Below are positions 1 to 11,879 of a stretch of DNA of 64,000 nt, piece after piece. Within the stretch, counting starts at the first letter, position 1. Every line of letters starts with the position of its first letter. The position numbers and the translations under genes were made by a program. The DNA is from Phlebotomus papatasi (lineage: Eukaryota; Arthropoda; Insecta; Diptera; Psychodidae): NCBI RefSeq assembly GCF_024763615.1, contig NC_077222.1, positions 10,292,001-10,356,000 of the forward strand, written 5' to 3'. The notes below the pieces were generated by a model that searched no databases, was not told the origin of the DNA, and worked only from the letters and a program-made list of their open reading frames with translations.

Positions 1-116
1 ATTAAACGAAGAAAGTTTTCGTTTTATTGCCCTGAAATGTGCGATGGCTTTAAAACATGGAAAGTTTGTATGGGAACTACCAGATAGAGCAGTCAGAGGG
101 AAATCTAAAAATATTT

Positions 117-260
117 ATTTAAAGCAGAGGTGTGCAAGAACCGTTGAAACCGAATAAACGTCAAAATAAGTTTGTTCTGGTAGCGTTTTGAACATTGACG
201 TATATGTTTCATTTGACATTTATTCGGTTTCAACGGTTCTTGCACGCCTTTGATTTAAAT
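117..260. mobile_element. hAT-like MITE, full length (copy 1)
   Basis: A 128-bp element (125-252) with terminal inverted repeats of about 35 bp, starting CAGAGGTGTGCAAGAACCG and ending with its near complement. The 8-bp flanks ATTTAAAG (117-124) and ATTTAAAT (253-260) differ at one base and fit a hAT-type target duplication. CAGNGGTG-like ends plus 8-bp duplications are typical of hAT transposons. The copy at 63345-63472 has the same 128-bp length. There is no coding capacity, so any movement would need a transposase supplied elsewhere. Confidence 0.88.
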
Positions 261-819
261 CTTAAGTCATACATCGACTTTATCCTGAATTTCATTAAGA
301 TCGGTTAAGCCATTTTCGAGTAATAAATTGTCAAAGTTGTGAATTTTTCGAAGGATATCGTTAATTTCCCAAGGACTGATAGTCCTTTTTGACTTTGGTC
401 TCGGTAAATTTTAAGTCATACACCAACACCTACAGAATGGGCCTAGTCCCATCTCTGGCGAAGGGTTGGACCAGCTCCCATACATTTCTGCCCATTGTCC
501 TTTGTTTATTTCTTAAAGAAAAACAAAAAAATACACTTTTGTCTAATTTTGAAGATGAACAGTAAACACGACATAAGTAGTTGTTTATTCCGTTGAAAAT
601 ATTGTTTTCCTTATTAGAATAATCACATTTGTAAGAATTTTTACGAAAATGTTTTAAATTTTTTTTAATTTAATTTAATTTAAATGTCTCTGTAATTTCG
701 TTCTCTAATTTGTTTTTCATTATGAATTGATTACTCACTTTCATTCAAATCAATAAATTCTATAAAATAAAAAAATAACCGTTTTGTTTGCTTTAAAAAT
801 TTATTTTCAGTTTATTTTC
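261..819. other. AT-rich DNA, no gene seen
   Basis: No ORF of note, no RNA gene and no clear inverted repeat. Contains short A/T homopolymer and TTTAA-rich stretches near 640-690. Confidence 0.5.
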
Positions 820-972
820 AGTATTGATCATAATGTAGTGAATCGACGTTGATATTAATTCAAAGAACACATCCGGTGATCGTCGGATGGTAGGAGTTTC
901 AGATCTTTTTATTCTGAGCTAAACCTCCTCCCATCTGACGATCATCGGATTTGTTCTTTGAGTATTGATCAT
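820..972. repeat. Palindromic repeat with flanking direct repeats
   Basis: Arms at about 860-903 and 917-961 are imperfect reverse complements (TCAAAGAACACATCCGGTGA against its complement near 945-961). AGTATTGATCAT occurs at 820-831 and again at 961-972. The right copy abuts the palindrome but the left is about 28 bp away, so the direct repeat may or may not be a target duplication. Probably a MITE of unknown family. Confidence 0.6.
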
Positions 973-3504
973 GACGCTAAGCCGGCGATGTCCGTAGAGA
1001 TCACACGATAGAATGAATATAAATTACAACGATAAGAAAATTTATAAAAAATGTTATGAGAGACATTCAGAGTAAAAGGACCTATCATATATGCAATTCA
1101 CTTTTAAAATAGACCACTTTTGCACTGAACAAATTTATCAGTAGTTCTCTATTCGCAAAATATTCCAAAAGCACATTCCATGGGTGATATGAGGCATAAA
1201 AATAGGAAACCTCTTTATGATTCTGTTCGGAAAATGAGTCCATGTGAAACATATGGCTCTGCCACAGATTTTCCATCACTTAGCGCATGAGACTCACCAA
1301 AAATTGGCCCAAAAAGCTCTCTTATGCAGATGTTCCGGTCGTATAATTGAACAAAATTGTCGATGGTGAATGTTTATTCCACTAAATATTGAGCTATACG
1401 ATGGAGCAAATACTTCATTCAGATATTATGTGAATATTGAGGTTTTAAGTTTGTCAATAAATATTTATTGCAGCTTTAGTGCTTGAACTTTAAGCCGATT
1501 GAATATATTTCTTGATCTAAGCTTCGTGCATGAATTTGCAATGATGTTAAGCAGTTTGTGGTGCATTTATGCATAATTCAGTGCAGGAGCTTTCAGTTTG
1601 GGGTAGAGTTTTTTTGCAGTGTAACCTGGGGAAATTGTTCGGAGGGTTAAAATTTCCCCTTGGTATGTATATATGTACAGAATTGGGGGTGAATGAGGCT
1701 TGTGTTGGTGTTTGTGTGCGAAAGCTCTCGGTAGCTTGAACGGCAAACCGTTAGTATGTGATGAACTTTTGAACGTTCAAGTTCAGTTGTGCAACTCAAA
1801 GTGGGATTTTCTTTTTGAGAAAAGAAGCAAAAGGCAATCTTGTGAGGAAAGAACCCTCTACCCAAATAATTGTTCTTGGTTGTGACAAAAGAAATTACTT
1901 GCAATTTATTTTTCACCGTAACCTCAATTGCAACAATTTTTGCTTGAGGAAAAATGCAAAAGGGGTTGTGTTGTGTGAGCGACAATGTGAAAGGCTAATT
2001 TACCAAGCTTAAGTGAATGAGGATTTTATGCTAATTCTCGGGAGTGCTGCTTTCTTTTCATCCAAAAAGCAAAGGGAACAAATGAATTTCTTGGTGCTAT
2101 GTGTTCAATGAGAAAAAAAATTAATCCAATAATTGTGAAATAATATTTTGAACCCTGGGGATCATCTCTTAAGATTTTCTGACCAAATGTACAGGTGAAG
2201 TGCTTATTGAGTGCGTGATTGAATTTTTTGGCTGAAGAAGAAATTCCCTGAAGAGATGGTAGAAAATTCCAAGGAGGATCATAAGAAGATCATCAAATTG
2301 CTATACCAGAGTGCAAATCTGATTGTAATGTATAAATCAACTCTCAGGACGCACTAAACAGGATTACTTTATCACCATGGATATCGAAGTAGACATTAAG
2401 CTTCTTACAACGGGATATTTGGATAGCACGGTACGATATATGTCATTATTTATCTTAACCCTAAGTCACAAGACCGTAAGAATTTCTCACGCATTTTGTC
2501 CACGAAAAAGGGGTTAAAGTGCTTTGGGAATAAAAGGAAAACAGAAGGAAATAAAACCAAAAGAAAACATTCTTTAAGAAAAGAATGGGTACTCATGGAT
2601 GAAGCTTTGGTATGTGGTGCTTTTCCACTTTTTTGCGTACACAGAGTGGCTTAATTCAGCTGCCTAAAGAGGCATTTGGGAATTATCACTTAAAGATACT
2701 GGCCTGAAATAACGATTAAAGCTGGATATAGGGATCGATGATTAGGTTCTTTCTACCGTTCGGCGACTGGATTAACAATTGTCAAATACGTTACACGCAA
2801 ACTTAAATTATTTATAAATTAAATTTCTCAAAGATTGTTATCATTTTATTTAAGAAATTGTGGAAGTACGGTAAAAATATCAAAAGTAAAGAAGAACACT
2901 GAAACTCCCTCAAATAAAATACTCCTTTGAAGTGAAAGAAAATGATTTTCAAACATTCAATTAATTAGCAATCAATAACTTCAAAAGTTCGAAGACGTAA
3001 AATAAATATTGAAGAATTTAATTAAAAAACGGGTGAAGTTATTAAAAGTATCCCACAAAGTTGAGGGTGAAGCTAACCAAATAGAACATTTCTTGTGAAC
3101 TAAATTAACCAGTGAAAAATTAAATAATTCTTAACTAAAAGAATTGGAAGTTTTATACAACAAATTAAACAAAACGAAAGTGAAGTTTATAATAATGATT
3201 CTCTGTGTTGAACTCAAAGTTTTTCAATTTTGAGAAGATTCTAGGATCAAGTCAAATCTTCCTTAATAAAAATGCTCTCAATAGTACAAAATATTTAGAA
3301 CATGGATGTACTAAAACTCATTTTTAGGACTCATAGTTTCATCGAAAATGAATAGCAATTAAAATTTTTTTGTGATAATAAACCTGTGGCGGATAAAAAA
3401 AAATATTATTAAAGTTTTGGATGCTTTTGAGAATATTTCAATCTCAGAAGGATCAAAACGCTGTCTCCACTTAACGTAGTATAATATTTTCAAGGATTTT
3501 AAAT
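973..3504. other. 2.5 kb without a supported gene
   Basis: Frames of 61-112 codons at 1085-2012 overlap each other on both strands, lack codon structure or recognisable domains and are judged chance ORFs. The DNA is AT-rich and no inverted repeat or tandem array was seen. Unique intronic or intergenic DNA is the simplest reading. Confidence 0.5.
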
Positions 3505-3512
3505 AACTAAAT

Positions 3513-3592
3513 CAGGGGTGTGCAAGAACCGTTGAAATTGAGTACAAGTTTCACTTTACGTTTGTTCGGTTCCAAACGGTTATTGCACAGGG
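3513..3592. mobile_element. hAT-like MITE remnant (copy 2)
   Basis: Begins CAGGGGTGTGCAAGAACCG, the terminal sequence of the 128-bp hAT-like MITE, and ends with the degenerate complement CGGTTATTGCAC. About 80 bp long, so the middle is deleted. No target duplication is left. Confidence 0.7.
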
Positions 3593-3906
3593 AGGGAGGA
3601 TGACCCTATATACATGGTTAGAAACCTATCATAAACCTTGATCCCATACCAAGTTTCAGCTTACTACTTCTTCTCAGAGGAAAGTTAAAATGAAAAAAGT
3701 CTTATTAATAAAAATTTTATTATTAATTCAATTTAATTTATTCAATTTATTAATTGTAGCGGGATATTTGTTACAATGTAATCATGTTGCAATCCGGTGT
3801 ATCACGTATTGAAGAAATCTTCTAAGCCCATTTTAAACTGTCCAAGACCATTTTTCCTGCAATGTAGATAATCCTGGGAATTTTTGGGGCAGAGGCGATT
3901 CATTAT

Positions 3907-4142
3907 TAGGGTAAAGTGGTACAACTTGAACAATGGTACAAGTTGGACAGGGCTTTTCTTCTTGATAAATTTAATACTTCATTTTTATTTGTATATTTTT
4001 AATGCTTTAGTTTTACAATTTGGTTCCATGTGCTTAAAAACAAATTTTGTACTGTATTTATCAAGAAAAAAGCCATGTCCAACTTCTACCGGCGAATTTT
4101 CCAACTTGTAACACTATGTCCAACTTATAGCACTTTACCCTA
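3907..4142. mobile_element. TA-flanked palindromic MITE
   Basis: Both ends read TAGGGTAAAGTG inward, with TA at 3907-3908 and 4141-4142. The arms continue as imperfect complements containing ACAAGTTGGACAGGGCTTTT and its partner near 4070-4085, so the element nearly folds on itself around an AT-rich centre. TA duplication suggests cross-mobilisation by a Tc1/mariner-type transposase. The 75-codon frame inside it is incidental. Confidence 0.82.
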
Positions 4143-4277
4143 CAACATTTTAATATTATGTGAAAGTGTCTTTTTATAGACAATTATTTGTCTGCAGCAG
4201 GCCTCTACCCTATCCTATCAAATTTTACAGGCTAAGTATTCTTGATGATCAGCCTAAGCCTATCTGCACCCTTATGT

Positions 4278-4403
4278 CCTAGACAAACTTGTGGCTTAAG
4301 CCGAGAGACGGCTTAGTGGAAAATCATGGAAAAGTAGTTTAATTGTCATTCCTAATATAATTCCGCTAAGCCGTCTCTCGGCTAATCTTCAGGTCTGTCG
4401 AGG
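4278..4403. mobile_element. 126-bp palindromic MITE (family CCTAGACA, copy A)
   Basis: Terminal CCTAGACA and TGTCGAGG bracket subterminal GGCTTAAGCCGAGAGACGGC and its complement CCGTCTCTCGGC. The same structure and length recur at 4472-4598 and 33358-33483. No transposase gene; superfamily not assigned. Confidence 0.8.
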
Positions 4404-4471
4404 CCCTTACTTTCGTTACTTTATTATCAGTATAACCAAAGCTGTATCACCTTTTTAAAAGATCCTTATAC

Positions 4472-4598
4472 CCTAGACACACTTACGACTTAAGCCGGGA
4501 GACGGCTTAGGGAAAAATCATGGAAAAGTAGTTTAACCATTACTGCTAATATAAATTGTGCTAAACCGTCTCTCGGCTAATCCTCAGGTCTGTCTAGG
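4472..4598. mobile_element. 127-bp palindromic MITE (family CCTAGACA, copy B)
   Basis: Same family and orientation as the copy ending 69 bp upstream: CCTAGACACACTTACG at the left, GTCTGTCTAGG at the right, with the CCGTCTCTCGGC subterminal block. Two same-orientation copies this close suggest independent insertion or a local duplication. Confidence 0.8.
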
Positions 4599-4626
4599 CC
4601 TCTAGTCATTAAGATGAGTAATAAGA

Positions 4627-4725
4627 TTCTCGATTTGACAGCTCTCTCTTTAAGTGAGGTTTTCTGTACCGTTTTGAACATAGATCAGAGGGAATTTACC
4701 CGTTTCAAGTTCGAAAAACTTCGAA
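4627..4725. repeat. Dispersed repeat, inverted partner near 25.5 kb
   Basis: The order TCTCGATTTGACAGCTCTC ... GAGGTTTTCTGTACCG ... TTACCCGTTTCAAGTTCG recurs, reverse complemented and diverged, at about 25497-25590. Element family unknown. Confidence 0.55.
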
Positions 4726-4790
4726 AATGTGAAAAAATTGAATAGGAAGAAGAATAGCGGGTTTGTTTTGCTTTGATTTTCCTTTCTTTT

Positions 4791-4860
4791 ATACCGTAGA
4801 TGCGGGTGACTTTGACCCCTCCTGTTCGTAAGCTTTTCTTTAATTCTAGCACTTAAGGAG
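4791..4860. repeat. TACCGTAGATGCGGGTGACTT repeat end
   Basis: Contains CCGTAGATGCGGGTGACTTT followed by CGTAAGCTTTTCTTTAATTC. Related segments occur at about 20345, 40371, 44629 and, in complement, 49990-50115. Copies at 40371 and 44629 fold back on themselves, so this is probably one arm of a palindromic MITE. Confidence 0.6.
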
Positions 4861-5278
4861 GATCTTTACCTTTCTCTCTCTTAAGAATATCACTTTGGGC
4901 TGCATTCGCAAGTATACAAATGCAAAAACCAGATTGTAGAAATCGGCACTCATTGTACCATTTCCACTCAGCAATACGCTTTCCATCCGACTCATGACCA
5001 ACCACTTTTCCTTATGTTTTTTTTGTTCTTGCTCATTAAATTTCTTTTTGTTGTGAACTATTAACTTTTCATCCTGTATAGTGGTCATCTTTGTGGTCTC
5101 CAACCATTCCTAGAATTGCTTTTTCGCATGCGTTTGTCTTGGCACAAAGTGTAAGCCTTTTGGATCTCTGAGAGTAATACTTGAAATTCGTCATCTTGAA
5201 TGCACTCACCGTCAAACGATTTACTATCCTGAAATTCCACAGAAGTACAAAAAATCAGTTTAGTTGCAAATTTTCAAA

Positions 5279-5496
5279 TAGGGGAAAGTACTCTTCTTTT
5301 GAACGTTCATGCTTTTGAATACTGTGAATTTTCTTTAAATTTTTCTAAGAGACTTATACATTTCTATTAAATATTAGTTAGCTTAATATCATTTATTGAT
5401 AATTACGTGATAATTTATGTAAGTCTCTTAGGAAAAATAAAAGAAAATTTACATTATTCGAAGGCATGAGCGGTCGAAGGGAGAGTACTTTCCCCT
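5279..5496. mobile_element. Palindromic MITE, TAGGGGAAAGTACTCTT ends
   Basis: Left end AGGGGAAAGTACTCTT, right end its complement AGAGTACTTTCCCCT, with further arm pairing (GTTCATGC/GCATGAGC and the AGAGACTTA/TAAGTCTCTT pair near the centre). TA is present at the left, while the right flank reads CC. A right-arm fragment of the same family lies at 20712-20826. Confidence 0.75.
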
Positions 5497-5513
5497 CCTC
5501 TTATCATTCACGA

Positions 5514-6419
5514 GTAGAGCTTGAAAAATTCGAAGATCATCGAAGACATTCTTACTTTTTGATAATTCCGCAAGGTGGCAGAGGTGCATCCTGTTCGAAT
5601 TTCGAAGTGCTCAAGTGTCAAAATGTGTTCGTCTTCACTTAGTTATGTGGAAAAGCACAAAGTAACGACATTTACTGCTTTTGTCCCATTATTTAATCAC
5701 TCCATAATCACTGAGCAACTCTTTTTCGAGCTTATTAGTATGATGTTTCATAAATTTTCACCACCTTGTTCGAAAATTTAGTATGAATATTCGAAATAGA
5801 ATTTGAATTCTTCGAACATGAAAGATTTTTTGTGCAAACAGAGTTTCATTTACATTTTGTCCAAGACTCTAGTGGAGAATCGAACTCTACTTGTGTTTGC
5901 ACCCACCATCCGTTGTTGTTGACGATTGAAGTGTCTAAAATACCGAAAGTTAAAACTGGAAGAACAGCGACTGCTAAAACGGCGAGTATATGAACTTGCA
6001 CTTAACACTTCCTGAGCCCAAACAAAAGTAGATTTTGATTCTCCAATAGTGTCTTGGATAAAAGGTAAGTGGAACTCTATTTGCACAAAAAGTCGTTGAA
6101 ATTCGAAGAATTCAAATTCCATTTCGAATTTTCATACTAAATTTTCGAGCAAAGTGGGGAAAATTTATGAAATATCACACTAAAAAGCTGGCGAAAGGTT
6201 ACTTAGTGATTATGGAGTGATTAAATACTAGGGCAAGAACAGTAAACGTCGTTTTTCTATTTTTTTCCTCAAAACAATGCGAAGACCGTCATATTTTGGC
6301 ACTTGAGCACTTCGAAATTCGAACGGGATGTAACTTCCGCCACCTTGCGAATGTTTTAAGAAGTAAGAAAGTCTCTTTTTTAGATCTTTAAATAGATTTT
6401 CGAATTTTTCAAGATCTAC
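5514..6419. mobile_element. 0.9-kb foldback element with ~380-bp arms
   Basis: GTAGAGCTTGAAAAATTCG at the left and its complement at 6401-6419 begin two long imperfect inverted arms. Landmarks in both are a CGAATTTCGAAGTGCTCAAG block (left near 5600, right near 6305), the ATTTAATCACTCCATAATCA block and a TTGTGCAAA block. A half copy lies at 38828-39224 and a right-arm fragment at 62230-62405. The 68- and 90-codon frames inside it have no recognisable product. Confidence 0.8.
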
Positions 6420-6830
6420 TTCTGTACGGAAAGCCTGTCTATTTTCGAATAGATTTGGCTTGGATTTCTCTTTTTGAAAGGTTTGCTGAACACTGCCACT
6501 GAGCTATATCAACAAAACCTTTTATGAACTTACGTGACATTTTTGTTTGAACTTTAGAAAATCAGTTTGAATTTTTCGAACTTCAGCGATATTTACCTAT
6601 TAGCTGAGACACTTTATACAATAAATCTTCGGCTTGTTCGATCTTTTCGCCCGTGAATAGGAGTTTGATATCCTTGTTTTTCTGACACTCTATCGGCTCT
6701 GCTCATCCCTAAAAGAATTCGTAAGAAGAACATTTCCTAACTATTGGACCTTCGAAAATTTGAATCAGAAAAAGCAAGGAAAATGCATATATTCGCTTGT
6801 CTTAATGCTGAGTTTTAATATACAATAAGG
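6420..6830. other. AT-rich DNA, no gene seen
   Basis: Contains TTCGAA-rich motifs resembling the foldback to its left and a region near 25.2 kb, perhaps decayed repeat, but no boundary can be defined. Confidence 0.4.
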
Positions 6831-7053
6831 TAAAGTGCCCTCGAGTCGACCGGTTCCTCGACTTGACCGGTGGTCAATATTTAAATGTTTTAATTTTGAA
6901 TTTCTATATAATTGTCACTGATTCGTATTTATTTATAGAATAATTGACTTATTAATGTTACATCATACACCAAATATTAGTGGAAATATAAATAAATTGA
7001 ATAAATAACTCTACTGGTGGAATTGAGGAACCGGTCGACTTGAGGGCACTTTA
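6831..7053. mobile_element. TA-flanked palindromic MITE, AAGTGCCCTCGAGTCGACC ends
   Basis: TAAAGTGCCCTCGAGTCGAC at 6831 and its near complement ending GAGGGCACTTTA at 7053 form TIRs of about 34 bp, including CCGGTTCCTC. TA dinucleotides sit at both ends. The interior is AT-rich with no ORF. Confidence 0.82.
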
Positions 7054-8758
7054 CTTTAAATATATTTAACAATAGTGACAAAAGAAATAGAGTATTATCA
7101 CTTGAGCACATATTCTTTTTCGCATTTTCGAATTAGTGGAGCAGCGCTCATGTGTCAAATACGTAAAGTTCCGTTTAAAAATTCAAAAGATATCGGAATA
7201 AATTCGAATACGTCTTTGAGGAAACCAAGATTAAGTTAGTTCAATGACATCCTATTTGTTGTACAAATTTCTTCGAATACAAACAATATAAATAACAATT
7301 TCCAGCATGTAGTGCAACCAAAAAGCAATATTTACTTTTATTCTTGAGGCCTCTTGAGACAATTCGATCGACCCACAGTGTAGAATGTTACGATATGTGG
7401 CTGAGAATGGGTGAAAATCAACAAGTTATTATGGCAATTTTATTCAAACATTTTTCCAAAGTCGCTCACCAAAATTTCCATGAGATTACATTTTACTTTT
7501 TGATGTTATTTCCACCGGGGAAAAACAAAAACAGAGAATAAAAATTTCAGCTGTGCATATTAAAAGTCCATTTGGCAATAAATTGATAGATGGGCTCATC
7601 TTCAATTGATTTTAACCATTGGCCATCGCATAAAAGCTCGCTGTGTGTAAAGTTTTTTTAATGAATGCTTTTTACGAGTACAATGTCATAAAAATTTCAG
7701 AGGTAAACTTTAGCTGAGCTTTGTAGGGAGAGTTGGTTTTCTGTGTCAAAACTTTAATTGAATTAAAATCTCTGCCACACTGTCGAATAAAACAATTTAA
7801 ATTCCATACATGATCTATTTAGCAATTTAATACTGAAAAACCATTAATAATTAACACAACACTGATGAATTTTCATATTCCACCCCTCGTTTTATCCGCT
7901 CTATATCTCTCTGTACCATGCCTCCCTCACCCAAAAAAACTGTCGAATGATTAAATTAGTGTGAAAAGTAAATCGGACTAAATCTCAGCTTTGTGAACTT
8001 TTCACATTGGAAAATTTAATGTGTTATGCCCTCGAGAGTGTTGCTCTCGGAATTACCTTTCAATCCCCCATTCCGCCCAATCCCTTCAAAAAACTACATG
8101 TACTCACATTTCGTGCAGAGCAAATTTAAGTCTCCACAGTATGTTGGTTAAAAGTTTCTGGTTTAACTTTTCAACTCACTCGGTTTAATCTCCTATTCCC
8201 CTGCAAGTTGTGTTGAATTCACTGGTCAGACTATTGAATTTAGAGCCGAAGCGAGAAAATTGACCTCTTGGTAATTCAAGAAAACTCCTTGAAATATCAC
8301 CTACAGAAGGGGAGGGATTTTTTTTCCTGGCTGGATAACCAACTATCCTCACCCAGAAAATCCATTAAATGTGCAGAATGAGAATCCTCAGTGGATATTT
8401 TGTGCGAAAATAGATGGACTTTCATTGATTCCTCACACCGATTCCACACTCAACTCAATTTCAGGGATGGGCAAATTTTTTACACTTTACCACCGAACTT
8501 GGGTAGTAAATTTATTTATTTTGACAGTTATGGGGTTCAGGAGGGACCGAACCAAGAATTTTATTACCCAAAATCTTAAGGACTTAGTAGTTTCATTTTT
8601 TCAATTGGATATCGATATCAAATAGATTTTGATTTTAATTTCAGTTTTTTTTTAAACTTTTGATACTTTGAATATTCTTCTTTACTTAAATTTTTTATAT
8701 TCAAATTCTTTCAATTCTCGTTTCCTTGGCTATCGCCGTCTTAGCAGTAAGTCTATCC
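7054..8758. other. 1.7 kb without a supported gene
   Basis: AT-rich, low-repeat sequence. Short frames at 7344-7541 and 8371-8625 show no domain and no splice-bounded coding look. A run near 8636-8700 is very T-rich. Confidence 0.5.
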
Positions 8759-9206
8759 TACAATGAAAAAAATATTTCGTAAATATGTTCGTAAATGTTT
8801 GTGAATTCCTATGGGGGAGTTACCAAATGCTCGTGAATCGTGCAACTCACAAACATGTTCGTAAGAGTTTGTACTATTTTCACAAACATTGTTCGTAACA
8901 TGATCACTTCACGAGCATTTTTTGTACTTTTACAAACAATTGTTCGTAAATGCTCGTAAACACACAAAAAAATGTTTCGTAAATGTTTGTTTTCCTGTCG
9001 AACATTTTACGAACATTTACGGACAAATGACAAAATTTTACGAACATTTTTTGTGTGTTTACGAACATTTACGAACAAATGTTTGTAAAAGTACAAACTT
9101 TTACGAACTTGTTTGTGGGTTATACGATTCACGAGCATTTTGTAACTCCCCAATAGGAATTCACAAACATTTACGAACATTTTTACAAAATACTTTTTTC
9201 TGTGTA
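8759..9206. mobile_element. 448-bp TA-flanked foldback (TTCGTAAATGTTTG family, copy 1)
   Basis: Almost the whole element is one imperfect palindrome. ATGTTTGTGAATTCCTAT near 8794-8812 is mirrored by ATAGGAATTCACAAACAT near 9153-9170, and the arms are rich in repeated TTCGTAAATG or CATTTACGAA. TA is at 8759-8760 and 9205-9206. Copies lie at 41863-42317 and 44126-44358. Overlapping ORFs on both strands here (109 and 87 codons) are translations of the palindrome. Confidence 0.85.
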
Positions 9207-9956
9207 AGGAAAAAAAAAATAAAAAATGCCTTTCATTACTGCTTAATGTAATTTTTAGGATAAAAAACAATACAGAAAAAGTAGCTTAACTTACAATTTT
9301 CACAATCGTTAATCGCTGTAAAATGGAAATTTCTACTTGAAAAAGTAAAAAAATGAAATAGGGTAGAGTAAGCCCTTTTGGCCACCTTAAGGTTTTGTAC
9401 CCTTGTAATTCTTACAATTTTTGTAGAAATAAAAAGAAATTTTCTGTACAAGTGCTTTGAAGCATTGTCTCTCTAATGAACCAGGAGACTTTCCGAGAAT
9501 TTTTGGGAATCTAGTTGAAAAAATACATTTCCTGCAACAGTGCATGTTTCAGTACTTTTCGCCACTTTGTACACTCAGAGAAAAACGTGATTCTATTAAT
9601 CAAAAATTGATAAATGCTAACACGCCGGTCGTGTTAAAACAGCCAATCAACAGCCGTGGTTGTTTTTTAACAAAAATGTTAAATATAATCACGTTTCGGA
9701 AAAGCCAGTTTTTATCACAAACGTGCTATATTGCAACACGCGTGATAACAAACGTGATATTTAGGAAAGAAAAATCAAGCACGGCCGTGATTATCGATGT
9801 GATATTTTGTTAGTATTTATCACGACCACCCCCATTTGCCCCAAAATGTTAATCACGGACGTGTTAAATGGTATCACGCCGTGTTACTATTTAACAAATC
9901 CTTATATTGCCCCAAAATGTTAATCACGAACGTGTTAAATAGGAACACGCCGTGTT

Positions 9957-10300
9957 CTCAATACTAAATCTACCCAATACTAAATCTACTGGCTCGCATT
10001 GAGCCCTTCAGCCGCCGTAAAGCAGCACAATCAAAAGGGTGAAGGTGGATGTTCCACCTTATTCGAATGAAAATTCTGCGAAAATGTCTTTCACACGCGA
10101 ATGTGTCGCTCGCATGAATTATAAGTGACACTGTAACTTATAATTCATGCGAGCGACACATATGCATTTGAAGGAAGCTGCGGCATATAGTATGCATCAA
10201 TTTTTGACATTTTTACCAAAATTGCAGAGCAAAAACCATGAAGAAAGCTCAATAAATTCCCACATAATAATAATCACGGACATTCTAAATGATAACATGC
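9957..10300. repeat. Non-array island in left arm with perfect 26-bp hairpin
   Basis: The 71-bp pattern breaks here. The island has a short duplication of CAATACTAAATCTAC and a perfect 26-bp inverted repeat at 10101-10126 and 10136-10161 (ATGTGTCGCTCGCATG at the outer end) around a 9-base loop. It has no partner in the right arm, so it is a later insertion or a remnant of the original single-copy segment. Confidence 0.75.
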
Positions 10301-11815
10301 CGTGATACTATTCACTAAAATTTTATTTTGCTCTGTTCCAACTTAACAAATCCCTACCGCGAAGTGTTAATCACGGACGAGTTGAATAATAACACGCCGT
10401 GATACCATTTAACAAATTCTTATATTACCCCAAAATGTTAATCATGGACGTGTTAAATGGTATCATGCCGTGTTAGTATTTATCAAATCGCTATTATGTC
10501 TGAAAATGTTAGTCATGGACGTGGTTAATGGTCTCACGCCGCGTTACTATTTACCAAATATCTATTTTGCTCCAAAATGTTAATCACGGACCTGCTAAAT
10601 AGTATCACGCCGTCTTACTATTTGTCAAATTTCTATTTTACCTCAAAATGTTAATCACGGACGTGTTAAATGGTATCATGCCATGTTACTATTTATCAAA
10701 TGTCTATTTTAGCCCAAAAATGTTAATCACGGACGCGTTAAATTTTATCATGCCGTGTTAGTATTTATCAAATCACTATTATGCCTCAAAATGTTAATCA
10801 TGGACGTGCTTAATGGTATCACGCCATGTTACTATTTACCAAATATATATTTTACCCCAAAATGTTAATCATGGACGTGTTAAATGGTATCATGCCGTGT
10901 TACTATTTACCAAATATCTATTTTGCTCTAAAATGTTAATCACGGATGTGCTAAGTAGTATCACGCCGTGTTACTATTTATCAAATGTCTATTTTATCGC
11001 AAAATCTTAATCACGGACGTGTTAAATGGTATCACGCCGTGTTACTATTTATCAAATCGCTATTATGCCTCAAAATGTTAATCATGGACGTGCTTAATGG
11101 TATCACGCCGTGTTACTATTTACAAAATACCTATTTTGCCCCAAAATGTTAATCATGGACGTGCTTAATGGTATCACGCCATGTTACTATTTATCAAATG
11201 TCTATTTTACAACAAAATGGTAATCACGGACGCGTTAAATTGTATCATGCCGTGTTAGTATTTATAAAATCGTTATTATGCCTCAAAATGTTAATCACGG
11301 ACGTGCTAAATAGTATCACGCCGTGTTACTATTTATCAAATATCCATTTTATCCCAAAATGTTAATCACGGACGTGTTAAATTGTATCATGCCGTGTTAC
11401 TATTTATCAAATTTCTATTTTACCCCAAAATGTTAATCACGGACGTGTTAAATGGTATCATGCCGTGTTACTATTTATCAAATCGCTTTTATGCCTCAAA
11501 ATGTTAATCGTGGACGTGCTTAATGGTATCACGCCATGTTACTATTTATCAAATGTCTATTTTGTCCCAAAATGTTAATCACGGACGTGTTAAATGGTAT
11601 CATGCCATGTTACTATTTATCAAATCGCTATTATGCCTCAAAATGTTAATCATGGACGTGCTAAATGGTATCATGCCGTGTTACTAAATATCAAATATCT
11701 ATTTTGCCTCAAAATTTTAATCACGGATGTGCTAAATGGTATCATACCGTGTTATTATTTATCAAATCGCTATATTGCCCCAAAATGTGAGTCACGGATG
11801 TGCTAAACAGTATTA
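10300..11815. repeat. Tandem array of 71-bp unit, left arm
   Basis: Successive AATGTTAATCACGGACGTG starts fall 71-72 bp apart (for example the ATG at 10435, 10506, 10577, 10648, 10720, 10791). Each unit has two similar halves: TTAATCACGGACGTGTTAAA and TATCACGCCGTGTTACTA. Copies differ by scattered transitions (CACGG/CATGG, CACGCC/CATGCC). Confidence 0.9.
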
Positions 11816-11879
11816 ATCAGTACTACCATTTGGTACATGTATTATTTTCATTATTAGGCAAATTAGGAATTTAATAAAT

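Noticed and set aside
8922..9270. Two overlapping ORFs on opposite strands
   Set aside because: Both are products of the palindromic TTCGTAAA element.
10813..11806. Family of small proteins (65-70 codons, MVS.HVTIYQ)
   Set aside because: They are the same 71-bp repeat read through in one phase; there is no other coding evidence.
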